Shown here one piece after another: positions 12,562-24,690 of a stretch of 64,000 nt of DNA. The notes under the pieces were generated by a model. The model did not search any database. It saw only the letters and a list, made by a program, of their open reading frames with translations, and was not told the origin of the DNA. The number at the start of each line of letters is the position of its first letter. The stretch's first letter is position 1. The stretch is taken from positions 97,960,117-98,024,116 of the forward strand of contig NC_039358.1 of NCBI RefSeq assembly GCF_003573695.1, given 5' to 3'. The translations under genes and the position numbers were made by a program. Origin of the DNA: Papaver somniferum (taxonomy: Eukaryota > Streptophyta > Magnoliopsida > Ranunculales > Papaveraceae).

Positions 12562-14044
12562 TGATGTGATTTGTAGACAGTGGTAAAAGTGGTTCGATTC
12601 TCAGACTTGCGAAGGATAAAATATAGACTTAAAATCTAAAACTAAAATAGAAAACAAACTAAAAATTGTCACAAACTCAACCAAAGATGATATCAATATT
12701 AAAAGAACACTGAGGCTAAGATTCCACTATTTTCCAAGTTCAAAGTGATTTGATCCCAATATTTATATTTATGCAATTTTCTCGTTCAAGTTGATTCTAA
12801 CTATTGCAACAAGTAGATTCTCAAAATAACAAGTGTAAATCCGAAGCATAGAACATCAAAAACCTAGGTCCAAGTATGCTCTATCAAAAGAAATAACAAT
12901 TGCTTAACAAAAATCATTCAAACAATTTTCAACCAAGGCAAATAATCAAAAAATAATTGCAAATAAATAAATAAAATAGAATATACCACTTCTTGTTGGA
13001 AAAATAGCTTCCTCTATCGCCCCAGCAATGGGGTTTAGCTCCTCATATTAATCACTTGCTCAAAATATTTGTTTATGGTTCAAAAGTTGATTAAAAGATG
13101 AAAAACTATAACACTGATTATTTGCAACGATGTAATGGCGTTGAAAAACAAAGGACTGACTGTTACAAAGAAGTCACTGTAGCAGCGTTACAAATTTGAG
13201 ACGCTGTTCTTATTTGCAACGTTTGTTCTTCAGCAGCAGCAGCAGAAACACGGGTTTTCCTGCAACTTGATCAATTCAGCTCTGTAGTGCTACAAACTCC
13301 TCTGCGACTGCTCCAATAACTTCGTAACCTTCCCTGGAACTCGAACACACCTTTTATACTGCTCAGAAACCTAAAAATAACGATTAATTCTCTCTTTTTC
13401 TTTTCGTGCAAGCCACGACAATAATCTTCTCTGCCAACTTCTTTACGCGTTTCTAAGACTTCCAAATCATCTGAAACTCTTCCTTAGATAGAATCTCAAC
13501 TTAGGAAACAATATCACGCCTTTAGGCTCCCTGAAATTCCTAAAATAATTCCACACAGTTTCCGTATACAACTCAACCTCTGTTTCCTTTTTCCGGATTA
13601 TCCAGCCCAATTTGATCGATTCCAGCGCATATACCAAGCCTGTTATGCTCAATCACGTTCAGCCCAACAAATTCCAGCGATTGAATCTCTCTAAAACACC
13701 CTAGAAATCCAACCCAAAGTCTGGTATGCAACCTGGTTCTTTTTCCCGCCTTTTTGATTTTTTGAAATGTTGAAGATGACCTCCCCCTATCCCGTGCTGG
13801 TCTCCCTTTAACAACTGCCTGGAAATGGATGCCCCTTAGTAATTGGTTACCCCTTATCCATTTGAGGGGTCCGAATAGCAAGTGTCCTCCGGGGGTGCCC
13901 CGCGCAACTTTTCGAGCAGATTTTTCCAAAAATGTTTATTGGCCAAAAATACCTACACACACATAAAACACCATAATAAATACAAAAATGAGCACTATCA
14001 ATATATAGAATCGAGATAAATTAGACACAAAAATGTGTCTATCA
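12562..14044 (-). mobile_element. G-family 3' LTR, - orientation
   Basis: On the - strand it begins TGATAGACACATTTTTGTG at 14044, right after a polypurine tract (GGTTTGGGGGTATT), and ends at about 12562 (TGATGTGATTTG on +), matching the end of the LTR at 36937. About 1.48 kb. Since the polypurine tract is on its right, this is the 3' LTR of an element whose internal region lies to the right. ORF-length stretches within it show no family resemblance and look like chance frames. Confidence 0.65.
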
Positions 14045-15295
14045 AATACCCCCAAACCTATTATTTGCTAGTCCTCGAGCAAAATAAAATAAAATAAAAT
14101 AAAATCCTAACTCACTGACGCAGGCATCGTCGATTGCATTTAACGTATGCAATAAGCCTTTAAACCCCTAGGTGGCCCTAGTGGCCGAGTTATAGTCTCG
14201 GGAGGGCTTACTAGAGGTATACCCACAAAACCTTTATACTCCAGACCCTATCTATCTACGCAAAACCTTGGAAAGCACTAAAGAATCTCCTTGTTGGAAT
14301 ACTTATTGACTATAGGAAGAAATACCCTGATGCGAAATTCCAATTGCTGTACACGAGTTTGCACTCAAGCATACTAAAATTCATATAAAGTGACAGAGCT
14401 CTACTCAGATAGTTGCACTATGGACATCAATATTCGGAGTCAAACCAATCACATGGATAGATTAAGAGATGGATATAGAAAAACGTAGATGGTTTTGATG
14501 TTTACTAAGTGAACGGTGTATCCCATATCTGTCTGAAGGCCTCCGCCAAAAATGAACCTATCCTAATGGACTGAGATACTAGTCTGACTAATATCAACAC
14601 AACTGGCATATACAAGGGTACCAGTGGTCGACTTTATTGAATTTATTCCTTTTGGTCAAATGGTCTGGTCTCAATTTTTTTTTTCAACTTTTTTTTTTTC
14701 AACTTTTTTTTTTCATGGTATCTCAATCACTCTAATTCACCCTAGCATTGGTAACAACTTGAATCGTGAGCCCCACCTAATCACTTAGAGTAACATAGTT
14801 TAAAAACAAAATAAAATAAAAATAGAAGTGAAAAGGACTCAACGAGATATGGTGAAACTATCATGTTATTTCTAACACATGAGCTCTGTGCTTTTATGAA
14901 CAGACTCTTCTAGATGTTTCTATCTAATCAGATTGGTTCCTCAACTCCTACAACCAAAATGCTTCCATCCACTTAGGTTGGTTAGTGCTATCCTTAATAT
15001 GCATAAATTTCTAGGCTCTGGAGTTTATTTATTAAAACAAAAAGTTTCTACCCCACCCAAAACTTAAATCTAACATTGTCCCCAATGTTTCGAATGAAAG
15101 AACAGTACCAAAAATATAAGTAACATGAGGAAATAGTAAAGAGAGAGTTCGGAAAGACAGTATCTGGATGAAGTGAAACCAAAAACTGACAAAAATATTA
15201 TACAACATACAAAAGATTCATTTTCATCGCACGCCAAACAAAAGATTTTTGGTGTTTTTCTTTTTTTATTTCCAAATTTTTGATGTGTGACCAAT
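14045..15295 (-). mobile_element. 3' internal spacer of the G-family element
   Basis: Follows the polypurine tract. It opens with the phrase TTGCTAGTCCTCGAGCAAAAT, shared with 35625-35645 and 38788-38806, and ends near 15075 with CATTGTCCCCAATG, comparable to 35942-35960 in the later copies. Between these the spacer differs completely: this copy has 1 kb of unrelated sequence and poly-T runs (14678-14715) where the later copies have a minisatellite. Non-coding. Confidence 0.55.
14672..14715 (+). repeat. Poly-T / TTTCAAC simple repeat
   Basis: Three runs of 9-11 T separated by CAAC. Confidence 0.8.
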
Positions 15296-15600
15296 ATGGT
15301 TAGTTTCCTTTATTTTATGAGAGAATATATCGTAGACAGTTATGATAAAATTGTTTCCCAAAATTTTCAAAATTTAGTTTTCTATCTCTAACAAACTCGA
15401 GAAAAGGCCATAGAAAAAAATTACTTTCCTATTTCGAATAATATTTTCCTTAAAGTTTTTAACCTGGGTTGTATCCTGTATTATTCTTGGTTTAGGGAGG
15501 AAACGTATGAATTATTCGTGGCACCTATGTAGGAAACGTATTCTTCTAATCATACAATATTTTTTTTAATAGGAAAGAATTAATATATTGTTAAGCAAGC
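15296..15600. other. 300 bp without a gene; LINE tail region
   Basis: AT-rich. The T-run at about 15550-15561 could be the poly-A tail of the LINE that lies to the right on the - strand. Otherwise nothing recognisable. Confidence 0.4.
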
Positions 15601-17045
15601 TTACATATTGTTTTTATCCTGTTGAATCAGAAGATTGATCCATACAGACAGATTATTAAACCAACAAAAGCAAATTGTTTGAGTTCTTGCATACTTTGCT
15701 ATAGAGTCTGCAATATGATTTGCATCCCTATGGGCATAAGTGCAAACCCAAGAATCAAAATAAGTTAATATAACTAATGCATCATGGATTAAATTATATG
15801 TTGTCCATTTAACTGTTGTAGCCTTCCCATTCACAGCTGCTATAACATTCTGACAATCTCCTTCCAAGTGAATTTTTTTCCATCCCTTACTGTGAGCCCA
15901 TTATACTGCTTCTAGGAGAGAATGCACTTCAGCTTGCTCTGGATCAATGGCTAGAGATGCACCTCCTCGCAGTCCATGGTTGTTTCCTGCAAAATCTCTA
16001 CAAATCAGTCCCCATCCTAATAATACAGTTTTATCAATATAGGAAGCATCAAAATTCAATTTGTATATATCATCTATAGGAGCCTTCCAGTTCTTATCAA
16101 TTATTCTCAAAGCACTGTTGCTACTAGTTTGCATACTTTTAGCCCTTTTCCAGTCCCCAATCTGCCTGACAATATTGTTTATAACAATGTTACTGTTCAA
16201 TGGCTTGTTTTCAAAAATTGTATCACATCTAGCCTTCCAGGTTAGCCAAAAAATGAAACTGGCACTCTCATACAGACTAAAATCCTTGGGCATACCATTG
16301 GTTGCCTTTAGAAAGAAACCACTTATCCAATTTTGTAAGTCTAGACCCTGGAGGATAGTAGATAATATAGAGTCTACTGAATCCCATATGTCTTACATGA
16401 TGACAATCAAAGAACAGATGTTGAATAGTTTCAGGGTTACCACTACAAATAGCACATCTACTATCTTTATGTTTAGTGAACCTAGCAAGTCTATGTTTAG
16501 TAGTAATGCAACCATGTAGGAATTTCCATATAAAATACTGAATTCTGGGAGGTAGCTTATATCTCCAAAAGGATTTCCAACAGATGTCTAAGTTGTTCTT
16601 AGTTGGCTTAGTAGCTAAGTTTTCATTCAAGATGGCATTGTAAGCAGATTTTATAGTAAACATTCCATTGCCGGAAAACTCCCATCTCAGCTTATCTTTA
16701 CCTGCAATAAGAATTCTTATGTCAGTAATCCTTTTAACAGTATCTTCATCAAACAAAGCATTCAAAATATCAGAATTCCAAGACTTAGAGTCTTGGTCAA
16801 TGAGCACAGTTTTCATATTAAAAGAGCTAAAATGACTATCTGGAGGTCTGTGCATATTTGGAATCCAAGTATCTTTCCAAATTTGCACAGAAGTACCATC
16901 ACCTATCTCCCATATGTAGTGTCTTTTAATTATATTCAAACCTGTGCATATGCCTTGCCAAATCCAAGACCCCTGTTTGTTCACAATATCAATTAACAGC
17001 ATGAAAATATTTTTCCTTCATAATAACAGCCCATGGTTCATCTGT
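15601..17045 (-). pseudogene. 3' part of an L1-type LINE: zf-RVT and RNase H
   Basis: Reading leftward from about 17045, the protein pieces give: a lead-in ending MKEKYFHAVN, a zinc-binding reverse-transcriptase-associated domain (zf-RVT, 17002-16277) with GSWIWQGICTG, the C-x2-C pair CAIC and HLFFDC, then an RNase H domain of the plant LINE type (16293-15601) with NFDASY, the acidic EGDCQNV and the terminal HRDANHIAD. The reverse transcriptase and endonuclease are absent, so the copy is 5'-truncated, as usual for LINEs. It is broken by a stop near 16985, a frame change at 16293/16277 and a stop at about 15900. Dead copy. Confidence 0.85.
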
Positions 17046-17261
17046 AAAAAACTAAACCCATCCATTTTCATGTTCATCATTTCCAGAAAACATAAAAATT
17101 CAGCGTGAATCATTCATCACATAAATGTCAACCTATCTATCAGCGTAAAAAGAATGCATCTAGTGCAGTACTTGAAAAATACGTAAACTAAAAGTTCACA
17201 CATCAAAAACCCTGTTTAAAAAAGCAAAGAACTTGTTAGATGAGCATTTATCCAAAAATCA
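17046..17261. other. Short spacer between LINE and transposase-derived locus
   Basis: No gene. It may include the 3' untranslated part of the - strand locus that ends at 17262. Confidence 0.3.
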
Positions 17262-17594
17262 TTAGTTTTTCTTCAACTTTTTTGATGGTGGTGTCTCTGC
17301 ATCCAATAGATCAGGTTGTGACATTCTCGACGTGTCAAACCTTGTCTTCCTCTGGTGCGCAGCTGAAAGTTGCAATGCCTTCTGCACAATTGGTACATAT
17401 AACCTTCTTTGCGCCTTTTTAGTCTTCTGAGAAATATTTTCAGAGGCTGCATGACTCCCCGAATGTGGATTGACTACTAGGTGCTCCTCATTCAGTTTTT
17501 CACTGTCCAATTTCTTCTCAGAATCTAAAACTGGTTCTGGTTGCTCATGAGGTTTTCCATGCTGTGGAGTTTCCTGCAACAAGAGATTAAATGT

Positions 17595-17596
17595 AT

Positions 17597-17635
<39 letters not shown>
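17595..17635. repeat. (AT)n microsatellite
   Basis: About 40 bp of AT dinucleotides in the intron before the last exon of the - strand locus. Confidence 0.95.
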
Positions 17636-17636
<1 letters not shown>

Positions 17637-17928
17637 TAAATCCAAGGCGAATTCGTCTGTCATGTGAATTCTCAACAAGAGACAGACAAAAGTCATTTTT
17701 CCAACAATGTAATAAAGCCAACTTCACTGAAGGCCGCGGCATTTTTCACAGCTGACGCCCATAATAAAATCCATAACCAAATATCAATTTTCAAATTTAC
17801 ACTGGCATTCATGTTCCATTTAGGTGTTAATATATTTTATCTCGTACTTATTCTTTAATCAAACTGAATACACGATTTATGTAAACTATTTATACTTGAT
17901 TAACAAAGCAAAAGAGCTAAGAACTAAC

Positions 17929-19535
17929 CTTGTCATCAGAGATGGAACAATTATCTTTCGGCCATGCCACAAAACCATCTTTAGCTTCCCCTAATACTTA
18001 AACTCACCACTTGGTTCGGTTAACACGAACGATGGAACTATAACCTCCTGAATATTGACAGCATAACAGTTACTAGGAAGATCTTGTCCATGTATTTTCT
18101 GGTTGGCACCATAGGTAAAATACTGCCTCTACAACAACGTTTCCTCTAGATCCATTCCAAAAGTCGTATTTTGCTTTCTGTGGAGATACGACATAACATC
18201 ATATAACAGAAGATGCTAGAATTAGCAATATAGATTTACGAAGAAAAAAAATCAAAAAAAACAGACTCCATTAGATGTCTTATCCAGATGTTCTCCGTAG
18301 ATGTGCACGACTTCTCTAGAGATATGAAGGACTTGGTTGGGAAATTACTGAGTTCTGCATAAGATTAGGAGACTGCTTCTTAGATCCATCAGAAGGGTTG
18401 CTACGTGAAGGAGACTTTCGCAGAGAAGTAGTTGGTTGTGAATTACTGGTAGGGTTCTGCATAAGATTAAAAGAGTTATTAGTTACTTTTGAAAGTTACA
18501 CATGTTTCTATTTTTCTAGGTTCTCTAATTTACACTTGGATCGGTGATTCATATAATAGACTGGTTTATGTATATTCGACTTACAATCAAACAAGCCAAG
18601 CAACTAACCTTCTTAGCAGGCTCGGTAAACTGAACACCATACTTTGGCCAAGGAATCGCTTTTCCAAAAGTTTGCCCTAATGTTTCCATACCAGCAAATC
18701 GTACGGGTAGACAAAAATTCGGTTTTATTACTTCATCAATCAGGATTTTGTGGCAATCAACCTCCAACCCATCCTTTCCATGTAATTGTTGTTTTCCTGT
18801 TAACAAAAAAGCTCTACCTCTAGCAAGGACGTTTTCCTTAGACAACTCGTCAAAAAGGTTGCACCTTCTACCCTGCGGAAATATATGGCATATGAACATC
18901 TTCAAGCGAAAACTTCAAAACAAATTGAGATTTAAAATGCATGTAAAAATAAAACAGATACCGGAGAAACTGCTTTAGTTGTCGTGATCTCAGATTGGCT
19001 CCGACTAGGTGGATCTTTTGATGTCACATCCAGAGTATGTTTCCCCGAATTTTGTTGACTTACCTGCAGCAGTAGAGTAATATTCCATATTCGGGTGACA
19101 AATATGCCAAATTCCACCGTGAATGCGAAGACACGATGATAGTAGGTAACAAAATACAAGGTTCTCCAAAATACACCCTAGCATCCGTGATTCAATAGTA
19201 GTTGATAGCATATTTCAGACTCATGGTCTTAAGATCAGTAACTGGTTTAAAATACATACCTTCGGAACTTTTTCAGATATTGCGATACGAGATTGGCTTC
19301 CGTTGAGTAGATCCGGTGATTTCACAGCCTCAGAAGTTTTGGTTGACTTACCTGCATCAGAAAATTGAAATGAAAGTTGTACCTTGTTTTTGCAGTGAAA
19401 CCATTTAAGAAAAATGCACAGCTGACTCACAATCAAATAGCTAACCACATATCTCGTTCTATAAGGTTCTCTAAATATACACTAACGTCCGTGATTCATA
19501 TAGCTGATAACATATTCGTCTCTTATATCAAACAA

Positions 19536-19598
<63 letters not shown>

Positions 19599-20297
19599 TG
19601 GTTTGTGTAAAAACATATCCACTGAGTTAATAAAGCAAACAAGCATAGCAACCAACCTTTTGATCCAAGATGATTTGATTTGATGGCCAACAAATTTCAA
19701 CATCACCAACAACTTTTGAAGTTTTTATCCCAGAAGATGTGCCAAAGGGTAATTTGATGGTTTCATTTAGTACTTCATTAACCATGATGCTATAGCATGT
19801 AACCTCACCCGTCATTCCTGACTTCATTTTATAAGATACCTTCTTTGAAGAGTAAGCTCTACCAATGTCAACAATGTTGTCCTTTTTCCAAACCAAAGTT
19901 TGCATCCTGTGCCCTGCAGAAACACAAGGCGCATGAGAGATAGTAAATGGAAGATTCAAAATTTAAACGTGTTGGAAAACCATACATCAATGGTAACTTT
20001 TCCAGATGGCACATTCGGAGATTCCCCAGTGGATGAAGGAGACGAAGACTTCTTTTTTGATACTAAATACGACTGGGATTCAGTAGAAACGGTCGGCGTT
20101 TTAGTACAAGGAGAGACCCACTTCGCGGACCCTTTGGTGCTTTCAGATGACTTATGCAGACCGGATTTCCCATGTTTTTTTTGAAGTTGCTTAACTGATT
20201 CTGGACCTATGTTATTCTTATATCGATTGGAGGCGTTGATATGTCCTGCATCCTGTGACTGTAGTTGAACACATTGTTTGAAAAAATCAGATACTGT
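17929..20297 (-). repeat. Tandem exon-module duplication (Ser-rich linker plus DUF8039 exon)
   Basis: Three module copies can be read: linker 20297-19986 with domain 19913-19657; linkers 19351-19260 and 19063-18962 with domain 18872-18609; linker about 18450-18262 with domain about 18180-17929. The two middle linkers begin with the same ten or so bases (GTAAGTCAAC) and share GGAGCCAATCT-like blocks. All three domain exons end in AAG followed by a GTT donor. This supports duplication of exon-plus-intron units rather than chance. Confidence 0.6.
19531..19597. repeat. (AT)n microsatellite
   Basis: About 65 bp of AT dinucleotides with one TT interruption, within an intron of the - strand locus, between the first DUF8039-like exon and the second linker. 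Confidence 0.95.
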
Positions 20298-22738
20298 CTG
20301 CCAATTTTTTCAAAAAATTACACAATCTAATCAAAACTCGGTTCACTTACCTCTCATCCAGACTTGCTGATACTGTTGCCCACAATTTTCGCAATGTCGA
20401 CTCCTTGAGATAACAAGTTATCTGTCAATCTCTGATACACATTTTTAGTAGACTCTAATTCTTTCTCCTTAGCTTTCAGATTTTCACGCAGTTCATCGTT
20501 CTCTTTCGAGTGTCTTGGTTTTCTTCCATTTGGAAAGTAAAGGGTTGCCGTCACTCCAAAGCCATCCCCCTTGACACGTCCACCCTTATCCGGGCTGATC
20601 GCAACTGTTAGGGAATCCTCGTTATGAATAACCGTTAGAGTTCCCTCTCGAATCATCTTCCACTTCTCTTCCTGTTCAAATAATGTGTTAAATTCTGATT
20701 TAAACCTTGCGCAATTACTGTGCACTTACTTTGGTTAAAAACATGAGGACTGTAAAGTTTCTGTTTTCTCACAACTTCAGATGTCTTATTCCTGACAAAC
20801 TCGTCTGGAACAATTCCGTCTTTGTTTTCGCGTGCTCTTGCCCATATGAAGCATCGGTCTTCAAGATCTTCTTCGGCAACATTTCCGCTTTGGACCTAGT
20901 AGTTACCAGAAATAAGTAAGGATTTACATCCGCACAGATATTAACTGTGTAAAACAGAAAACCTATTCCAAAGCGTCTAATGTGACAAAATTACAGATTG
21001 GTGTAAGAGGACACATCCCTATACCGTTTTAAGTTTATGCATATATGAGACACGCAACACGATATACAAAACAGAAGTATCTGATATGGCCGGTTTTACT
21101 GTGCAGTGTATAATAAATAAGACAACATACTTACTAATTTTAGTTTTAATCCTGAGTATCCTCCTCGTCCCGTCCGATGTGGGAACTTGGATTGTGATAT
21201 TGCCTTTTTTTTCCTCTCCGAATTTTTCTTGCAGAGGAAATAAAAATAATTTCATTAGTATGCTGGGATAGACAATAAGAACGAAACACAAAATCAGAAA
21301 AAGCAATGTGTATTCCATACCTTAAATATAGCCGATTTTAGAACATGATTAAGGTAATTGTCCCAGTTCTCTTGGTCCATTACCGTTTTGTACTTTTTGG
21401 GGAAAGTTCTTAGTTTGTGCGGCATTTCCAGGAAGGGTTTTACATGATTGTTGTACAATTTCCTTCTGAAGTCCCGCAGCTGAACAGGTAGACGCTTCAT
21501 GACCACTCGCTTCAGCTCATGGGGCACCTCATAATGAAGCTGCAATAACATCTAATGCATGTTAATCACAGACTCACAGTTAGACAACAAAAACGACGAA
21601 TTGGTAACCGCATATGCATACCAGAATTTTCTCCCACATATTTTCTTTTGTTGTTGAAGGGACTTCCTTCCAACATAAATGTTTTTATGCCAACCATATC
21701 ACAGAACAAATAGCCTAGGTAACTACTGAATTCAATTCTATGGTTACCAATAGGCCGGAACATTTTGTCAAATTCAATATCCCTTCTTTTGGCATCTTTT
21801 ATCGAGAAGTCTCTATGTAGCTTCAACATTCTTGTCATTCCCCTCTCTTTTATGATCACTTCTGTATAGTCTTCTTGCTGTGGCTGCTTTTCTGCTTCTG
21901 GAGCATTTTCCAATTCTTTTTCTTCTAACACCTCCAAATCATCATTTTCAGAATCTTCTGACTCTTAACCGAGGCAACATATGAAACCATGTGATGTTTA
22001 AGTAGAAACAAGTAAGTACAAGGTTTCGCACATTACCTGTTAAGTCTTCAAATCTAGCAGTGTGGAGCATATCTCCACCATCATCGTCATTTGATTGTAC
22101 AATGTCATCATGACTCTCATCTAAATCCACCGTTTCTTCATCAGAATCCCCCTCAACATCTGATTCCCTCCATTGGTCGTGATCATTATCTTCTGCCATG
22201 AAAAAAGTTGTGTAGGTACCTGCATCTCAGTTAGGAATTTGAGCTTATTTTGGAAAATATTAGCTAAATCTAACAGGATAGGCAACATGTGTTACACCTA
22301 TTTTCTATTATATGAAAAGAAAACAAACATGAACTCAGTGATGCATGTACCTTGAGGCTAAAACATCACTGCAACACACAAAATCTCCTCATGATTATTG
22401 TGTTATCCACAAAGCGAAAGGTACCGGTTAAACGGTCTTATATAACTTTTTGTTACAAAAGCCAAGAGCACTAAAGCACCAGATAATGATTATCCATTTT
22501 TAGCTTGAAGATATAGTCAAATTGGCCAACCATTTTCTTTTCTTAATTTCCTTGCCTAATTTACGATGATTTTGTGTGTTTGGAAATTGTCTCTTTAATT
22601 TTCTTTTGTAGAGAAGATGACATTAATAGTCATTTAAGGCATTCGGTGGAACGTCTAGTCCCTTAGCAATTCACGCCTATTCAAAGGCATGCGCAACAAG
22701 TCCTAAACCCATCATAATAACTCCTGCACACCAACATT

Positions 22739-22850
22739 GCTAATGGGAGTGTACCAAATTAGCGGGTGGTGGGTTCAAAAATCATAAGAGAAAACTGGTT
22801 TTGCCTTGGGGCTGGTACGCCCCCCACTAATTTGGTACACCCCCATTAGC
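22739..22850. mobile_element. Hairpin-type MITE of about 112 bp
   Basis: The ends are near-perfect inverted repeats: GCTAATGGGAGTGTACCAAA on the left and, on the right, the reverse complement of GCTAATGGGGGTGTACCAAA. The two arms cover about 30 bp each, followed by GC-rich GCGGGTGG / CGCCCCCC. It lies about 540 bp upstream of the start of the DUF8039 locus. The target-site duplication is not clear. Confidence 0.65.
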
Positions 22851-24050
22851 CTAATTGCAGACTCTTCCGATGGTCAATATCTAATAAATCTGCCATTAAG
22901 GGGTTGATAGACAGTTCAACCAAGCACTAATTATCATATTTGATTTTTTGGTAGATACTGCAGCGCCAACACCTGTTGAGGGACATGATGTGTCGCTGGT
23001 GTACTGCATCTATAATGGCAATGTTCACACCTGAAATGGCTTAACATTGATGAGATTTGTTAGGTGTACAAAAAATGGTCAAACATAGTTAGGTGTACAA
23101 AAAATGGTCAAACATAAGGTCAAATACCAAATAAAATCAGCACAATGGTCAAACATAAGGTCAAATACCAAATAAAATCAGCACACTTGTGTATATTTGG
23201 CATAATTATTTGATTTGATAATTAGTTAACAGATGGGCTATATCTTGAACTGCAACATGGTTTGGTTCAGGCATCATGCCATATCTCAATACACTGGTCC
23301 CTGAGTCCTGACCAAAAACAAAATAGGTCAAGCAAAATCAAATCAGCACTGTGCCACATAATGCCTAAATACACTGGTCCCTGAGTCCTCAAACTTAAAA
23401 TAACTAAAGTGAACCACCGTGCCTCACTAACGTTTTTGAAATTTGATTTCCCTTCAATATATTTTCTATTTTTGTTGTTGTTGTTGTTGTTACCACTTAA
23501 CATCTAAACTGGAGTACTTATTATTGTACTAGCTAATTCCTTTGTTACTAGTGCCTTGGATATATAGTAGTATCTTTTCTTTGCTACTTTAGTCAACTAC
23601 ATTGCACTATTTTACTCCCAATTCACATATTCTAAAAGCAAACTAATAAATTATTACGGAGTAATATAGTACTAGCTAGTGCCTTGGAAGATCATAAATG
23701 CTTTTTTGTGCAATTTTTTTTGATTAAAATCCCAATTCATATTCTTAGAAGCAATTCTAGCTAGCTCTTACAATTAAATTTGTATTAAAAGAATCGATCG
23801 GTATTTATTTTTTAAAATACTGGCCGATAATATAGGATTTTATCATGTTTATGCCTTTATTCTGGACGAAACATGAAATATCAGTGATACATAAATATGA
23901 ATATCCGATAATATCGCATTATTGGTCGTATCGGACCGATCAGCCGATAATATTGGCAAGGATGTTTGGGGATCTTAGGTTGTCAGGTGTAACTAGTTTA
24001 TTTGATTGGTCGGAATTATGAATTCACGAACGACTATGATTGGCTTCGTC
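22851..24050. other. Gene-free repeat-rich stretch
   Basis: Apart from the tandem duplications above, this region holds AT-rich sequence, a GTT triplet run (23474-23490) and a self-complementary CCGATAATAT/GGTCGTATCGG patch near 23900-23960 that may be a decayed inverted-repeat element. No gene recognised. Confidence 0.4.
23062..23180. repeat. Two short tandem duplications
   Basis: A 30-bp unit (TTAGGTGTACAAAAAATGGT...) is present twice, directly followed by a 40-bp unit (ATGGTCAAACATAAGGTCAA...) also present twice. A diverged piece of the same sequence recurs at 25330-25420, on the other side of the ORF at 24774-25364. Confidence 0.8.
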
Positions 24051-24074
24051 GACAAGACTCGATATCCAAGTTTT

Positions 24075-24690
24075 TTTTACCAATGTCACTCTTGGACATG
24101 GCTTGGGGAATACCCATATGGGGCGGGTTTCCCATGGGTTACCCGTAACACTGAGTTAATACATAAATTTGGTTATAATCAAAACTTAAATATGATTCAA
24201 ACAAAAATAATAACGTAAGAACGACGCATTCTGGAATCTTAAATTCAGTAATTTATCTTAAAGTGAACAAAAGAATCTGTTAATGACTTATTAGTTTTTC
24301 TGTTTTTTCCTGTCCCGTTCTATCTTCGTCCACGTTAACCATTTCATTATCTGCTTCATTTTCTCTATTTTAACTTTTAGAGAATGTGTTTGATCACAAA
24401 AAAAAAGAACGAAAGTGATGAATGTACAAGAACGATCGAGAATATGATAAATGAAAGAAAGCTCGACTAAGTGGTGGAAGTATAAAAATTATACACATTG
24501 TTGCATAAAAGTCTAAACCCCTAACTTGTGAAAGATACGGGGCGGGTATGGGACGGGGACCTTGAATCCCATCCCCGTAGCTTAGTTTTCGGGTATTACC
24601 CATACCCGATCCCATCTCCATTTGTGCGGGTAAAACCCTACCCGAATGGGGAGAGTACCCACAGGGATGGGTTTGGGTGGGGCAAATGGC
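24075..24690. mobile_element. Possible non-autonomous element with GC-rich inverted ends
   Basis: The left end (GGACATGGCTTGGGGAATAC...GGGTTACCCG) and right end (CGGGTATTACCCATACCCG...GGCAAATGGCCGTCCC) are both built from GGGTA/TACCC-type words in inverted arrangement, standing out from AT-rich surroundings. hAT-type plant MITEs often look like this. The arms align poorly and no target duplication is clear, so confidence is low. Confidence 0.3.

Larger units (their letters stand above)
17262..22199 (-). pseudogene. Multi-exon Ptta/En/Spm transposase-derived protein with three DUF8039-like modules
   Basis: Exon reading on the - strand: 22199-22037 (acidic N-terminus, MAEDNDHDQW), 21963-21622, 21539-21321, 21227-21135, 20895-20730, about 20687-20345, 20297-19986, 19913-19657, 19351-19260, 19063-18962, 18872-18609, about 18450-18262, about 18180-17929, 17573-17262. 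Exons 2-6 follow the plant Transposase_24 (Ptta/En/Spm) layout: FRPIGNHRIEF, WKEVPS, ENMWEKIL, HRTGRGGYSGL, RARENKDG, SPDKGGRVKGDGFGV. Exons 8, 11 and 13 repeat a C-terminal domain I read as DUF8039 (ARGRAF, LHGKDG, IPWPK), each preceded by Ser-rich linker exon(s). The last exon ends in a Lys-rich tail, PSKKLKKN. Most junctions are GT-AG. Exon 2 needs a one-base shift, exon 6 reaches a stop before its donor, and exon 13 has two shifts. No RNase H-type catalytic domain is visible, so any role would be DNA binding or accessory. Probably a decaying domesticated or transposon-borne gene; exon ends marked 'about' are uncertain. Confidence 0.6.

Noticed and set aside
13271..13929. Several - strand ORFs of 61-118 residues
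   Set aside because: They lie inside the G-family LTR, which is non-coding, and have no counterpart in the other LTR copies.
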